The notes under the pieces: generated by a model
Database searches by the model: none
What the model saw: the letters and a program-made list of their open reading frames with translations, nothing else
Told to the model about the DNA's origin: nothing
Shown here: positions 1-7,628 of the stretch, one piece after another
Position numbering within the stretch: the first letter of the stretch is position 1
How the letters are laid out: every line of letters begins with the position of its first letter
Source: an uncultured Agathobaculum sp.
GTDB lineage: Bacteria; Bacillota; Clostridia; Oscillospirales; Butyricicoccaceae
Direction of reading: 5' to 3'
DNA: 34,696 bases
NCBI GenBank assembly: GCA_934504345.1
Contig: CAKSVR010000025.1
Location: forward strand, 1-34,696
Translations under genes and position numbers: made by a program

Positions 1-215
1 AACCGTAGGTTGTCTACCCTCTTAGGCCCCGCGCGGGAGCGCCGTTCTCCCGCGCTCCGCAGAGCGCGAAACTCCCCAGCCCGGCAACGGCGTATTGCTT
101 CGCAACTCGTGTGCACCAGAGAACGGATACCGAGGAATAGGCTGCCGCCCAGTTACGGCGTTGCGCTCACGCGCCTCGCGTGCACCGGAAAGCGGCTGCC
201 GCGAACCGGCTGGTG
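1..215. repeat. Edge copy of GC-rich dispersed non-coding repeat
   Basis: This segment matches 14114-14310 closely in the same orientation, and the reverse complement of 13470-13665 more loosely. It begins inside the element at the CCGTAGG half of a small hairpin, so part of the element lies left of the window. It has no plausible gene: open frames here lack ribosome binding sites and are low-complexity Arg/Pro/Ala translations of GC-rich DNA. The repeat ends about 25 bp before the niaR promoter. Confidence 0.8.
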
Positions 216-241
216 CCGACTGCAAAATCTCCCGCTGCGGC

Positions 242-270
242 TTGCATCCTCTCCGTTATTTTGCTATGAT
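242..270 (+). promoter_or_regulatory. Promoter of niaR
   Basis: TTGCAT at 242-247 and TATGAT at 265-270 are separated by 17 bp, just upstream of the niaR ribosome binding site. No NiaR-type palindrome was seen here, so autoregulation is not indicated. Confidence 0.5.
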
Positions 271-294
271 AGTAGGATGTAAGGAGTGACGGAA

Positions 295-819
295 ATGAAC
301 GCTGCGGAACGACGCACGAAAATCACCCATCTGCTGGCACAGGCCGAAAGCCCGCTGTCTGCCACGGCGCTGGCCGCCCAGTGCGGCGTGAGCCGACAGA
401 TCATCGTGGGCGATGTCGCCCTGCTGAGAGCCGGCGGACTTGCTGTGCTGGCTACACCACGCGGCTACGTTTTGGAGAACACCTCGTCGCCGTCCTGCGT
501 GGAGCGGCGCATCGTCAGCTACCATCAGGACGACCGCATGATGGAGGAACTGTACCTTGTCGTCGATCTCGGCGGCGCTGTCATCGATGTGACGGTGGAG
601 CACTCCGTTTACGGCCAGATCTGCGCGCCGCTGCACATCTTTTCGCGGTACGATGCGGATGCATTCTATCAAAAGCTGACCCAGTCCGGCTCGCGCCCGC
701 TGTGCGACCTGACAAGCGGTATCCACCTGCACACCATCCGTGCGGCAGACGAGCAGACACTCGAGCGCGTGATGCACGGCTTGCAGGAAAAGGGTTTCCT
801 GCTGACCGAGGACAAATAA
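295..819 (+). CDS. niaR: Niacin-responsive transcriptional repressor NiaR (HTH_11 + 3H domain)
   Basis: 174-aa repressor of the NiaR/YrxA family, which senses nicotinic acid and represses NAD-synthesis or niacin-uptake genes. Residues ~5-55 form an HTH_11-type winged helix (AALAAQCGVSRQIIVGDVALLRAGG). The C-terminal ~100 residues look like the 3H metal-binding domain, with His residues in the VEHSVYG, PLHIF and IHLHTIR stretches. ATG 295 is chosen because AAGGAG at 281-286 is correctly spaced; the upstream in-frame GTG at 286 overlaps that site. The likely target is the ECF S component at 1393, whose promoter carries a palindrome resembling a NiaR operator. A strong hairpin terminator follows directly. 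Family assignment is confident; the ligand is inferred from family and context. Confidence 0.9.
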   Translation: MNAAERRTKITHLLAQAESPLSATALAAQCGVSRQIIVGDVALLRAGGLAVLATPRGYVLENTSSPSCVERRIVSYHQDDRMMEELYLVVDLGGAVIDVTVEHSVYGQICAPLHIFSRYDADAFYQKLTQSGSRPLCDLTSGIHLHTIRAADEQTLERVMHGLQEKGFLLTEDK

Positions 820-823
820 AAGA

Positions 824-856
824 CCACCCGAACGCAGCACGGTTCGGGTGGTTTTC
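824..856. terminator. Bidirectional terminator between niaR and the zincin gene
   Basis: The perfect 10-bp stem CCACCCGAAC/GTTCGGGTGG (824-833/842-851) is followed by TTTT on the plus strand and by a T-rich run on the minus strand. It lies between the converging niaR and zincin genes. Confidence 0.85.
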
Positions 857-1231
857 TTATTCTTCCAGATCGGCGCGGTATGCCGCGATCTGCTCCGCAT
901 CCCATACTTCAAGGTCGCGCACACCGGCGCGGCCCTCTACATGGTGACGGAACTCGTGCCGCAGCACTTTTCGCATTTCCTCGGTCAGCTCGTCCTCGTC
1001 CAGATGGCCGAACGCCCGCTTGAACGAGCCGTAATACATCACGATATACTTTCCCATCGCCGGGTCGATGCGGTACTGACCCATGACGTACAGCGTACCG
1101 TTCCGGTCCTCCGGGTGCAGCAGTCGGCCCGGCTCCACCACGATGCCGCCGTTCAGCCCGTCATAAAATTCCTGCGGTATCTCCTCCGCAAGCTCGGATA
1201 ATATCTCCTCAAACCGGTCGATCGAAACCAT
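857..1231 (-). CDS. Small zincin-type metallopeptidase family protein
   Basis: 124-aa protein resembling the short 'metallopeptidase family' zincins (PF06262-like). Residues 92-96 read HEFRH, matching HExxH: H92 and H96 would bind zinc and E93 would be the general base. It has no signal peptide or membrane segment, so it should be cytoplasmic. The start at 1231 follows AAAGGAAG; a longer frame to 1297 exists but would need an unsupported start. It is divergent from the niaX-like gene and convergent with niaR. Its substrate is unknown, and many family members have no demonstrated protease activity. Confidence 0.8.
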   Translation of the reverse strand: MVSIDRFEEILSELAEEIPQEFYDGLNGGIVVEPGRLLHPEDRNGTLYVMGQYRIDPAMGKYIVMYYGSFKRAFGHLDEDELTEEMRKVLRHEFRHHVEGRAGVRDLEVWDAEQIAAYRADLEE

Positions 1232-1315
1232 AGTATCTTCCTTTCTGACCTTGCTGTGTTCTGCCCTTACTATAACACAAGCAGAAATTTGCGGCAACCA
1301 AACTTTTTGTGAATA

Positions 1316-1331
1316 AGGTGTCTTGACACCT
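1316..1331. promoter_or_regulatory. NiaR-type operator palindrome
   Basis: AGGTGTC-TT-GACACCT is a perfect 7-2-7 palindrome overlapping the -35 box of the 1393 gene. Its GTGTCTTGACAC core resembles the NiaR box as I recall it from Firmicutes regulon studies. With niaR itself 500 bp away, the pairing is compelling but inferred. Confidence 0.75.
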
Positions 1332-1351
1332 GTATATTTTCGTTGTATACT
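1323..1351 (+). promoter_or_regulatory. Consensus promoter of the niaX-like gene
   Basis: TTGACA (1323-1328), a 17-bp spacer and TATACT (1346-1351) form a near-consensus sigma-A promoter. The -35 lies inside the NiaR-type palindrome, so a bound repressor would block RNA polymerase. Confidence 0.85.
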
Positions 1352-1392
1352 CTTATCTGTTCACAACGAAATATTGGAAAGGACTTGTTCCC

Positions 1393-1959
1393 ATGGTTAA
1401 GAGCAAAAGTTTGTATCATTTAGCACTGGCCGGCGTACTGTGTGCAATCGGCATTATCATCCCGATCTTTTCTCCTGTAAAGATTCGGCTTGACCCAATG
1501 AGTTTCACGCTGGCAAGCCACGTCGCTATTTTTCTGGCGATGTTCATTTCTCCGGCTGTCGGCGTAGCCGTTTCGATCGGCACAACGCTCGGTTTTCTGG
1601 TCGGCGGCTTCACTATGCCGGTCGTTCTGCGTGCGCTGACCCACGTTGTATGGGTCGCACTCGGCGCGTTCTATCTCCAGAAGCACCCGGAGTTGATTGA
1701 CTTCCATCAGCCGGTTGCAAATCGCAGTGCAAAGCTGTTTGGGCTTGGTGCGGTACTCAGCATCATCCACGCTGTACTGGAAACTATGGTATGCGTACCG
1801 GTTTACTTCGGTCAAGGCCTGTCTGGTGCGGAAACCGTCCGTATTCTGCTCGGGTTGGTTCTGCTCGGCTCGTTCATCCACTCGATGGTCGATTATGTGC
1901 TGTCGCTGCTTATCTGGCGTCCGGTCAGCGGTACGATGCGCCCCAGCAAGGCTTCATAA
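1393..1959 (+). CDS. niaX: ECF transporter S component, probable niacin-specific NiaX
   Basis: 188-aa integral membrane protein with about five to six hydrophobic segments. It has the small size and Ala/Gly-rich helices of ECF substrate-binding S components. The stretch SFTLASHVAIFLAMFISPAVGV resembles NiaX-type niacin S components as I recall them. S components dock on a shared EcfAA'T module to import vitamins; no EcfA or EcfT gene is present here, so a module encoded elsewhere is implied. The ribosome binding site GGAAAGGA lies ~9 nt before ATG 1393. The overlapping NiaR-type operator is the strongest evidence for niacin. Family is confident; the substrate is inferred. Confidence 0.78.
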   Translation: MVKSKSLYHLALAGVLCAIGIIIPIFSPVKIRLDPMSFTLASHVAIFLAMFISPAVGVAVSIGTTLGFLVGGFTMPVVLRALTHVVWVALGAFYLQKHPELIDFHQPVANRSAKLFGLGAVLSIIHAVLETMVCVPVYFGQGLSGAETVRILLGLVLLGSFIHSMVDYVLSLLIWRPVSGTMRPSKAS

Positions 1960-1965
1960 AGTACA

Positions 1966-1992
1966 AAACACCCGTCATTGACGGGTGTTTTT
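1966..1992. terminator. Bidirectional terminator
   Basis: The 11-bp stem AAACACCCGTC/GACGGGTGTTT (1966-1976/1980-1990) with a 3-nt loop is followed by a T-rich tract on the plus strand. It also lies just past the stop of the minus-strand lipoprotein operon. Confidence 0.85.
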
Positions 1993-1998
1993 CTTTGC

Positions 1999-2628
1999 TT
2001 ACTTCACCTCGCAGCCGCCCCATTCAACGACCGTGAAGCCGTCCCGCGCGAACGGTGCGAATGTCTGCGGCTCGATGCTCTGCGCCCTGTGCAGCGGCTT
2101 CCAGGCCATGAATACGCGGAGCAGGCTGTCCGGTGTCGGGTCAATGTCCAGCTTGGCGGTGTCCGTGTAGCGCTCAGACTGGAATGCAATCAGGTTGTAC
2201 GGGTTATCCTGCATTTTCGGCAGCCAGTACACGATAAATTCGTTGTACTCGCGCGGTGTCAGACCGATCTCGGCCAGTTTTTCGCGGAGAAAGTCCGCCG
2301 TGTCCGCTCCTGCTACGCAGAAGCCCTTGGAGAAATCGTAGTCGGTCTTGTCCTCGCCCTCCCAGAACAGATAGGAGTATTCGTCGCCGTTCTCATCGTA
2401 CAGCGTGCCGTCCGGCTCGGCGGTGACTGTCCAGCCGTTCTCGTAGGCCGGATACGTCGCGGTGAGCGTGCCCGCGTAGTCCAGCGACACGGAAACCGTC
2501 GTTTCCTGCTCGGGATAGAGGTAGATGACGGGTTTGGCATCGCTCTGTTCCTGCTGTGCCTGCTGACCGCAGGCGGTCAAGCCCAGTGCCAGCGCTGCCG
2601 TCAAGGTTCCTGCCAGTAATCGCTTCAT
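1999..2628 (-). CDS. Lipoprotein of unknown function, tandem copy 1 (last in operon)
   Basis: 209-aa predicted lipoprotein. Its signal peptide ends in the lipobox LTAC (C20), then a short Gln-rich linker leads into a 178-residue domain starting KPVIYLYPE and ending VVEWGGCEV. That domain recurs in many bacterial hypothetical proteins as I recall, but I know no function for it. From KPV to the end it matches copy 3 at 174 of 178 residues and copy 2 at 172 of 178, whereas the linkers differ completely. TAAGGAGGAATCCAT precedes the ATG: the stop of copy 2 and this ribosome binding site nearly coincide, so the genes are co-transcribed and closely coupled. Expected location is the outer face of the cytoplasmic membrane. 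Confidence 0.85.
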   Translation of the reverse strand: MKRLLAGTLTAALALGLTACGQQAQQEQSDAKPVIYLYPEQETTVSVSLDYAGTLTATYPAYENGWTVTAEPDGTLYDENGDEYSYLFWEGEDKTDYDFSKGFCVAGADTADFLREKLAEIGLTPREYNEFIVYWLPKMQDNPYNLIAFQSERYTDTAKLDIDPTPDSLLRVFMAWKPLHRAQSIEPQTFAPFARDGFTVVEWGGCEVK

Positions 2629-2640
2629 ATGGATTCCTCC

Positions 2641-3267
2641 TTACTGCACCTCACAGCCGCCCCATTCAACGACCGTGAAGCCGTCCCGCGTGAACGGTGC
2701 GAACGTCTGCGGCTCGATGTTCTGCGCCCTGTGCAGCGGCTTCCACGCCATGAATACGCGGAGCAGACTGTCCGGTGTCGGGTCAATGTCCAGCTTGGCG
2801 GCATCTGTGTACGCCTCAGACTGGAATGCAATCAGGTTGTACGGGTTATCCTGCATTTTCGGCAGCCAATACACGATAAATTCGTTGTACTCGCGCGGTG
2901 TCAGGCCAATCTCGGCCAGTTTTTCGCGGAGAAAGTCCGCTGTGTCCGCTCCTGCTACGCAGAAGCCCTTGGAGAAGTCGTAGTCGGTCTTGTCCTCGCC
3001 CTCCCAGAACAGATAGGAGTATTCGTCGCCGTTCTCGTCGTACAGCGTGCCGTCCGGCTCGGCGGTGACAGTCCAGCCGTTCTCGTAGGCCGGATACGTC
3101 GCGGTGAGCGTGCCCGCGTAGTCCAGCGACACGGAAACCATCGTTTCCTGTTCGGGATAGAGGTAGATGACGGGTTTTTCAGTTAACGGCTCATCTGCCG
3201 GCTCAGTGCAGCCTGCCAATCCGAGCACCAGCGCCGCCGTGAGTGTCCCTGCAAGCAATCGTTTCAT
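2641..3267 (-). CDS. Lipoprotein of unknown function, tandem copy 2
   Basis: 208-aa paralogue of its two neighbours, with lipobox LAGC (C20) and linker TEPADEPLTE before KPVIYLYPE. Its mature domain differs from copy 1 at only six positions (for example SEAYTDAA against SERYTDTA). The 12-bp gap to copy 1 and the identical AAGGAGGAAT ribosome binding sites show a three-gene operon made by tandem duplication. No catalytic motif is recognisable. Conserved Trp, Tyr and Pro residues in the YPAYENGW and YWLPKMQDNPYN segments suggest a folded beta-rich extracellular domain, but that is only an impression. Confidence 0.85.
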   Translation of the reverse strand: MKRLLAGTLTAALVLGLAGCTEPADEPLTEKPVIYLYPEQETMVSVSLDYAGTLTATYPAYENGWTVTAEPDGTLYDENGDEYSYLFWEGEDKTDYDFSKGFCVAGADTADFLREKLAEIGLTPREYNEFIVYWLPKMQDNPYNLIAFQSEAYTDAAKLDIDPTPDSLLRVFMAWKPLHRAQNIEPQTFAPFTRDGFTVVEWGGCEVQ

Positions 3268-3279
3268 ATGGATTCCTCC

Positions 3280-3894
3280 TTACTGCACCTCGCAGCCGCC
3301 CCATTCAACGACCGTGAAGCCGTCCCGCGCGAACGGTGCGAACGTCTGCGGCTCGATGCTCTGCGCCCTGTGCAGCGGCTTCCACGCCATGAATACGCGA
3401 AGCAAGCTGTCCGGTGTCGGGTCAATGTCCAGCTTGGCGGTGTCCGTGTAGCGCTCAGACTGGAACGAAATGAGGTTATACGGGTTATCCTGCATTTTCG
3501 GCAGCCAGTACACGATAAATTCGTTGTACTCGCGCGGTGTCAGGCCAATCTCCGCCAGTTTTTCGCGGAGAAAGTCCGCTGTGTCCGCTCCTGCTACGCA
3601 GAAGCCCTTGGAGAAGTCGTAGTCGGTCTTGTCCTCGCCCTCCCAGAACAGGTAGGAGTATTCGTTGCCGCTCTCGTCGTACAGCGTGCCGTCCGGCTCG
3701 GCGGTGACAGTCCAGCCGTTCTCGTAGGCCGGATACGTCGCGGTAAGCGTGCCCGCGTAGTCCAGCGACACGGAAACCGTTGTTTCCTGCTCAGGATAGA
3801 GGTAGATGACGGGTTTGGCGGAACTCTGCTCGTTACAGCCTGTCAACCCAAGCACCAGCGCCGCCGTGAGTGTCCCTGCAAGCAATTTTTTCAT
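3280..3894 (-). CDS. Lipoprotein of unknown function, tandem copy 3 (first in operon)
   Basis: 204-aa paralogue with lipobox LTGC (C20) and the shortest linker (NEQSSA). It is first in the transcription order 3-2-1. Substitutions relative to copy 1 include YDESGNEY for YDENGDEY and LISF for LIAF. The ribosome binding site AAAGGAGGAATCGCT precedes the ATG. A TTGACA at 3999-3994 on the minus strand could belong to its promoter, but I found no convincing -10. The shared terminator lies at 1966-1992. Confidence 0.85.
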   Translation of the reverse strand: MKKLLAGTLTAALVLGLTGCNEQSSAKPVIYLYPEQETTVSVSLDYAGTLTATYPAYENGWTVTAEPDGTLYDESGNEYSYLFWEGEDKTDYDFSKGFCVAGADTADFLREKLAEIGLTPREYNEFIVYWLPKMQDNPYNLISFQSERYTDTAKLDIDPTPDSLLRVFMAWKPLHRAQSIEPQTFAPFARDGFTVVEWGGCEVQ

Positions 3895-3997
3895 AGCGAT
3901 TCCTCCTTTGTCCGGTTAGACGATGCGCGGCAGGGTTTGTTCCCTGACAGGCTGTAAAATCTTCTTTTTCTGTGTTTTCTTACCGCTCTGTTCTGTC

Positions 3998-4036
3998 AAA
4001 AAACGCGAAAGGCCATCCCTGCTGGGACGGCCTTTC
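3998..4036 (-). terminator. Terminator of the cytidylate-kinase-like gene
   Basis: On the minus strand a 13-bp stem (4024-4036 with 4007-4019, one G-U pair) and a 4-nt loop are followed by GCG and six T residues (4003-3998). The minus-strand gene ends at 4075. Confidence 0.85.
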
Positions 4037-4074
4037 CGCACTCTCTCTTTTTCCCTTTTCGGCGTTTTGCGCGG

Positions 4075-4686
4075 TTACTTCTTCAGGCGGTTGATGTACT
4101 CGAGGATAATATCGGAAGAATACTCAACGCCCAGACGGCCTGCATTGATGCAGAGGTCGTAATGATCGCACTTGCCCCATACCTTGCCGGTATAGTAATT
4201 GTAGTAGGTAGAACGCTGCTTATCCATCTTTTCGAGCGCAGCTTCCGGAGTCTTGCCTTCAATAACGTAATCACCGCAGGTCCGAACGCGCTTTACGCGG
4301 TCCTCGATCGAGCCGTGAATGAAGAAATCGAACTTGTTCGGGAAATCCCGCAGAACGTGGTCAGCGCAGCGGCCAACGATAACGCACGGGGAATCCTCCG
4401 CCATCTCGCGGATGATGTTGGACTGCGCCAGATAGAGCTGATCGGTCAGGCTCATGCCGTTCAGGCCGACCGAACCGAACATCGTCAGCGAGTACAGGAA
4501 GCTGTTGGTGGCGCGCTTATCGAGCTGCTCAAACAGCTTTTCGTCAAAACCGGTCTTTTTCGCCGCACGGGTGATGAGCTCGCGGTCATAGAACGGAATG
4601 CCCAGACGGAGCGCCAGCTTCTGACCGATCTCACGACCACCGGTACCATATTCACGACCAATAGTAATAATCAAGTTGTTATTCAT
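4075..4686 (-). CDS. Cytidylate kinase-like family protein (P-loop NTPase)
   Basis: 203-aa protein of the cytidylate kinase-like group (PF13189-type). The N-terminal IITIGREYGTGGREIGQKLA contains a Walker-A-like GxxxGxGG loop. IVGRCADHVLRDFPN and RVKRV segments match kinase-fold positions. This family is annotated as kinase-like and is common in Clostridia, but its substrate is not established; it is distinct from the main CMP kinase. GGTAAGGAGGG precedes the ATG. It is a single-gene unit with its own promoter (4743-4771) and terminator (3998-4036). Confidence 0.82.
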   Translation of the reverse strand: MNNNLIITIGREYGTGGREIGQKLALRLGIPFYDRELITRAAKKTGFDEKLFEQLDKRATNSFLYSLTMFGSVGLNGMSLTDQLYLAQSNIIREMAEDSPCVIVGRCADHVLRDFPNKFDFFIHGSIEDRVKRVRTCGDYVIEGKTPEAALEKMDKQRSTYYNYYTGKVWGKCDHYDLCINAGRLGVEYSSDIILEYINRLKK

Positions 4687-4742
4687 AACGCACCCTCCTT
4701 ACCAACCGGAATTATACAAGTTGTACAATTCTCTATATTCGT

Positions 4743-4771
4743 AGTATGAACCATTTATGCGTTTTTGTCAA
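4743..4771 (-). promoter_or_regulatory. Promoter of the cytidylate-kinase-like gene
   Basis: On the minus strand TTGACA (4771-4766), a 17-bp spacer and CATACT (4748-4743). A TTGTACAA palindrome lies just downstream near 4720-4730 and could be an operator. Confidence 0.6.
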
Positions 4772-4850
4772 GAGGGATGAAAAAATTTTTTCAACGGGAT
4801 AATGGCGAGAGATTCTGCTTTCGAGGGAAGCGTTCTCTGCTGCGTAAACC

Positions 4851-4875
4851 AAAAACCCGCTCGAAAGCGGGTTTT
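4851..4875 (-). terminator. Terminator of murC
   Basis: On the minus strand AAAACCCGCT-TTCG-AGCGGGTTTT is a 10-bp stem closed by a UUCG tetraloop, seven bases after the murC stop and followed by another T. Confidence 0.9.
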
Positions 4876-4881
4876 AAGGTT

Positions 4882-6258
4882 TTACTTGTTCTTAATGAGC
4901 ATCGGGCCGACTTCATTGATGTTGCCGGCGCCCATGGTGAGCACCAGATCATTCGGGCCGGCCTCCCTGCGGAGATAATCCGCAATCTCGTCAAAGCTGT
5001 CGAACGACACTGCGCCCGGCACTTCCTTGGCGATGTCCGAGGAGTAGATACCGATGGTATTCTTCTCGCGGGCGGCGTAGATCGGCGCGAGGACGGCCTG
5101 ATCACACAGCTTGAGCGCCTCTACGAACTCGGGGAACAGCGCCTTTGTACGGGTATAGGTGTGCGGCTGGAACGCGCACAGGATACGGTCGAAGCGCATC
5201 TCCTTGGCGGTGTTCAGCGTGGCTTTCATCTCGCTCGGATGGTGGGCGTAATCATCCACGACGGTCGCGCCGTTCGCCATCCTGCCGACCAGCTGGAAGC
5301 GGCGGGACGAGCCGGTGAACTTGTTCAGGCCGCGTTCTGCGGCATCGCCCGGCACACCGAGGAACTCGGCGGCGGCACAGCACGCCAGCGCGTTCAGCAT
5401 ATTGTGGCGGCCCGGCACGGACAGCTCGACCTTGGCGTACTCCCTGCCCTCGACCAGCACGGTGAAGCGGTAATAGCCGTTCTCGTCGCGGACATCGATC
5501 GGACGGACATCGGCCGTTTCGCTCACGCCGAACGTGCGTACCTTGCGGTTGATATGCGCCACGCTCCGCATCGCGTGCGGGTCGTCACCGTTGACGACAA
5601 CGAGGCCGTTCATCGGGGTCAGCTCCGCGAACTCGTGGAACGAGTGGATAATATCATTGATATCCTTGAAAAAGTCCAGATGGTCTTCCTCCACGTTGAG
5701 GATAACGGCAACGGTCGGTGCAAAGCGCAGGAACGAGTTGCAGTATTCGCAGCTTTCGGCTACAAAACATCCTTTACCGCCGATGCGGAGCGTACCGCCG
5801 ATGGCAGGCAGGTTGCTGCCGACCATAACGGTCGGGTCCATCTGCGCCTCCATGGTCATCAGCGTCATCATCGAGGTCGAGGTGGTCTTGCCGTGCGTAC
5901 CTGCCAGACAGACCACGTTATCGTAATCGCGCATGAGGTGTCCCCATGCCTCGGCACGCTCCATCACCGGAATGCCGAGCTCATGGGCACGGACGATCTC
6001 CGGGTTGTCGTCATGCACAGCGGCGGTACGCACGATCAGGGCCGCGCCCTCGACGTTCTCCGCCTTGTGCTCGTAGGTGATCTTTGCGCCCAGCGCCTCC
6101 AGACGGGCGGTGACATCCGTACGCAGACGATCCGAGCCGGAAACCGGCACGCCGCGGCTGAGCAGCAGCTCACCGAGCGAGTTCATGGACACGCCGCCGA
6201 TACCAATGAGGTGGATGCGTTCCTTATTTTCAATGTAGGGCTTAATAGACAGAGCCAT
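4882..6258 (-). CDS. murC: UDP-N-acetylmuramate--L-alanine ligase MurC
   Basis: 458-aa cytoplasmic Mur ligase that adds L-alanine to UDP-MurNAc with ATP hydrolysis, the first peptide step of peptidoglycan synthesis. IHLIGIGGVSMNSLGELL near residue 15 is the MurC-type N-terminal UDP-binding fold. GTHGKTTST at 120-128 is the ATP P-loop of Mur ligases. VVDDYAHHPSEMKATL and CAFQPHTYTRTKALF are hallmark C-terminal motifs. Length matches the family. The ribosome binding site AGGAGG precedes ATG 6258. It has its own terminator and is not in a dcw-type cluster here. Confidence 0.97.
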   Translation of the reverse strand: MALSIKPYIENKERIHLIGIGGVSMNSLGELLLSRGVPVSGSDRLRTDVTARLEALGAKITYEHKAENVEGAALIVRTAAVHDDNPEIVRAHELGIPVMERAEAWGHLMRDYDNVVCLAGTHGKTTSTSMMTLMTMEAQMDPTVMVGSNLPAIGGTLRIGGKGCFVAESCEYCNSFLRFAPTVAVILNVEEDHLDFFKDINDIIHSFHEFAELTPMNGLVVVNGDDPHAMRSVAHINRKVRTFGVSETADVRPIDVRDENGYYRFTVLVEGREYAKVELSVPGRHNMLNALACCAAAEFLGVPGDAAERGLNKFTGSSRRFQLVGRMANGATVVDDYAHHPSEMKATLNTAKEMRFDRILCAFQPHTYTRTKALFPEFVEALKLCDQAVLAPIYAAREKNTIGIYSSDIAKEVPGAVSFDSFDEIADYLRREAGPNDLVLTMGAGNINEVGPMLIKNK

Positions 6259-6295
6259 TTCCCTAAGCCTCCTGTATTTTTCGTTTATGGGTTAT

Positions 6296-6301
6296 ATTAT
6301 A
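6296..6301 (-). promoter_or_regulatory. -10 box upstream of murC
   Basis: TATAAT on the minus strand (6301-6296) lies ~40 bp before the murC start. The -35 position is AT-rich and does not match the consensus, so this is a partial promoter call. Confidence 0.4.
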
Positions 6302-6434
6302 GTACAAAATCGGTCAGAATAAAATAGCAAACCGAGAAAAACTCTCAGAACTTGTTTACGATTTGGGAAAAGCGCATATCCTGCCGCCTGTCACAGTCAT
6401 TTTTCAGTTCTCTGTTTTCTAACCAAAGTGTAGT

Positions 6435-6463
6435 TTGATTTTTTGGGCCGCATACGGTAAAAT
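6435..6463 (+). promoter_or_regulatory. Promoter of the MGDG-type glycosyltransferase
   Basis: TTGATT (6435-6440), a 17-bp spacer and TAAAAT (6458-6463). The -10 overlaps the left arm of an inverted repeat (6451-6493). Confidence 0.65.
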
Positions 6464-6493
6464 GATTTTATATAAAAGGAGAGATACCGTATG
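6451..6493. repeat. 9-bp inverted repeat from -10 box to start codon
   Basis: CATACGGTA (6451-6459) and TACCGTATG (6485-6493) are perfect inverted copies 25 bp apart. The right arm ends in the ATG start codon. The left arm precedes the expected transcription start, so an mRNA hairpin is unlikely; an operator or coincidence remain possible. Confidence 0.5.
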
Positions 6494-7621
6494 AGAGTAT
6501 TGATTTTATCCGTCACCGCCGGATTCGGCCACCATGCCACCGCACAGGCCATCGGCGATATGCTGCAATCCAAAGGCGCGGAGGTCCACACGCTGGACGT
6601 TTACGCCTATATCAGCAACCTGATCAAAACCACTATCGACAAGGGCTATCTGTTCTCCTCCAAGCATATGCAGACGCTTTACCGTCTGGTCTACCAGCTG
6701 GCCGAGAACAACGGCGCAGGCTACTTCAACTCCGCGCCGAGCATCATCAATATCATCAACGCGCTGGGCGCATCCAAGTTCGCCAAGGTCATTTCGGGCC
6801 ATGTGCCCGATGTCATCATCTGCACGCACGTTTTTGCCGCGCAGATGGTCGATGAGCTGAAAAAACGCAAAAAACTGGCCGATATTGAAACCATCGGCAT
6901 TGTTACCGACTACACCCTGCACCCGTACTGGGAGGATGTCCCGCGCGTGCAGTACATCGTCACCGCCAGCGAGCTGCTCACCTACCGCTGCGTGCAGCGC
7001 GGCATCCCGGAGGAGCGCATCCTGCCGTTCGGCATTCCGGTGCACCCCAAGTTCAACCAGAAGCTCGCGCGCGAGGATGCGGCAGCGCAGCTCGGCATCG
7101 AGCCCGGCCGGCCCACCATCCTTCTGATGGGCGGCAGCATGGGCCACGCCGACCATGTAAAGACCATCGAGAAGCTGTCGCAGATCGGCAAGCCGTTCCA
7201 GCTGCTCGTCGTGTGCGGCAACAACAAGAAAATGCTCTACCATGTGCAGCAGTACGCCGCGCGCTATCAGGGCCCGTGCAGCATCCATCCCTACGGCTTT
7301 GTACACAACGTTGAGGTGATGATGAGCGCCTCCGACTGCATCGTATCCAAGCCGGGCGGCCTTACCGTGTCCGAAGCGCTGGCGAAAAACCTGCCGATGC
7401 TGCTGGTCGATCCCATCCCCGGCCACGAGGAGCGCAACGTGGATTTCCTTGTCAACAACGGCATGGCCGCGCTCATCACCAAGCACTTCCCCATCGACGA
7501 GGCGGTGTACGAGCTGTTCTGCAATCCCGTACGGCTGGAAACCGTGCGCCGCACCATGAGCGAGATCGCGCATCCCGATGCCACCGAACGGCTGGCGGAA
7601 TTTGTCCTGCACCACAAATAA
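6491..7621 (+). CDS. MGDG synthase-family glycosyltransferase (GT28-type)
   Basis: 376-aa member of the monogalactosyldiacylglycerol-synthase / UgtP-type glycosyltransferases, which transfer a sugar from a UDP-sugar to diacylglycerol to make membrane glycolipids. Residues ~10-170 carry the MGDG_synth signature (VTAGFGHHATAQAIGD, a Gly/His-rich loop). The second half is a GT-B C-terminal domain with TILLMGGSMG and PGGLTVSEALAKNLPMLLVDPIPGHEERN, the nucleotide-sugar site. AAAGGAGAG precedes ATG 6491. It is a single gene with its own promoter and terminator. Sugar and acceptor specificity cannot be read from the sequence. Confidence 0.88.
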   Translation: MRVLILSVTAGFGHHATAQAIGDMLQSKGAEVHTLDVYAYISNLIKTTIDKGYLFSSKHMQTLYRLVYQLAENNGAGYFNSAPSIINIINALGASKFAKVISGHVPDVIICTHVFAAQMVDELKKRKKLADIETIGIVTDYTLHPYWEDVPRVQYIVTASELLTYRCVQRGIPEERILPFGIPVHPKFNQKLAREDAAAQLGIEPGRPTILLMGGSMGHADHVKTIEKLSQIGKPFQLLVVCGNNKKMLYHVQQYAARYQGPCSIHPYGFVHNVEVMMSASDCIVSKPGGLTVSEALAKNLPMLLVDPIPGHEERNVDFLVNNGMAALITKHFPIDEAVYELFCNPVRLETVRRTMSEIAHPDATERLAEFVLHHK

Positions 7622-7628
7622 CGAGCTG

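Noticed and set aside
1999..3894. Possible CRISPR or satellite repeat because of three ~640-bp repeated units
   Set aside because: The units are complete coding genes with signal peptides and ribosome binding sites; no short repeats with spacers occur.
4765..6327. A 520-aa plus-strand open frame opposite murC
   Set aside because: It is an antisense shadow of a certain gene, with no ribosome binding site, no recognisable domain and composition (His/Arg-rich) typical of reversed GC-rich codons.
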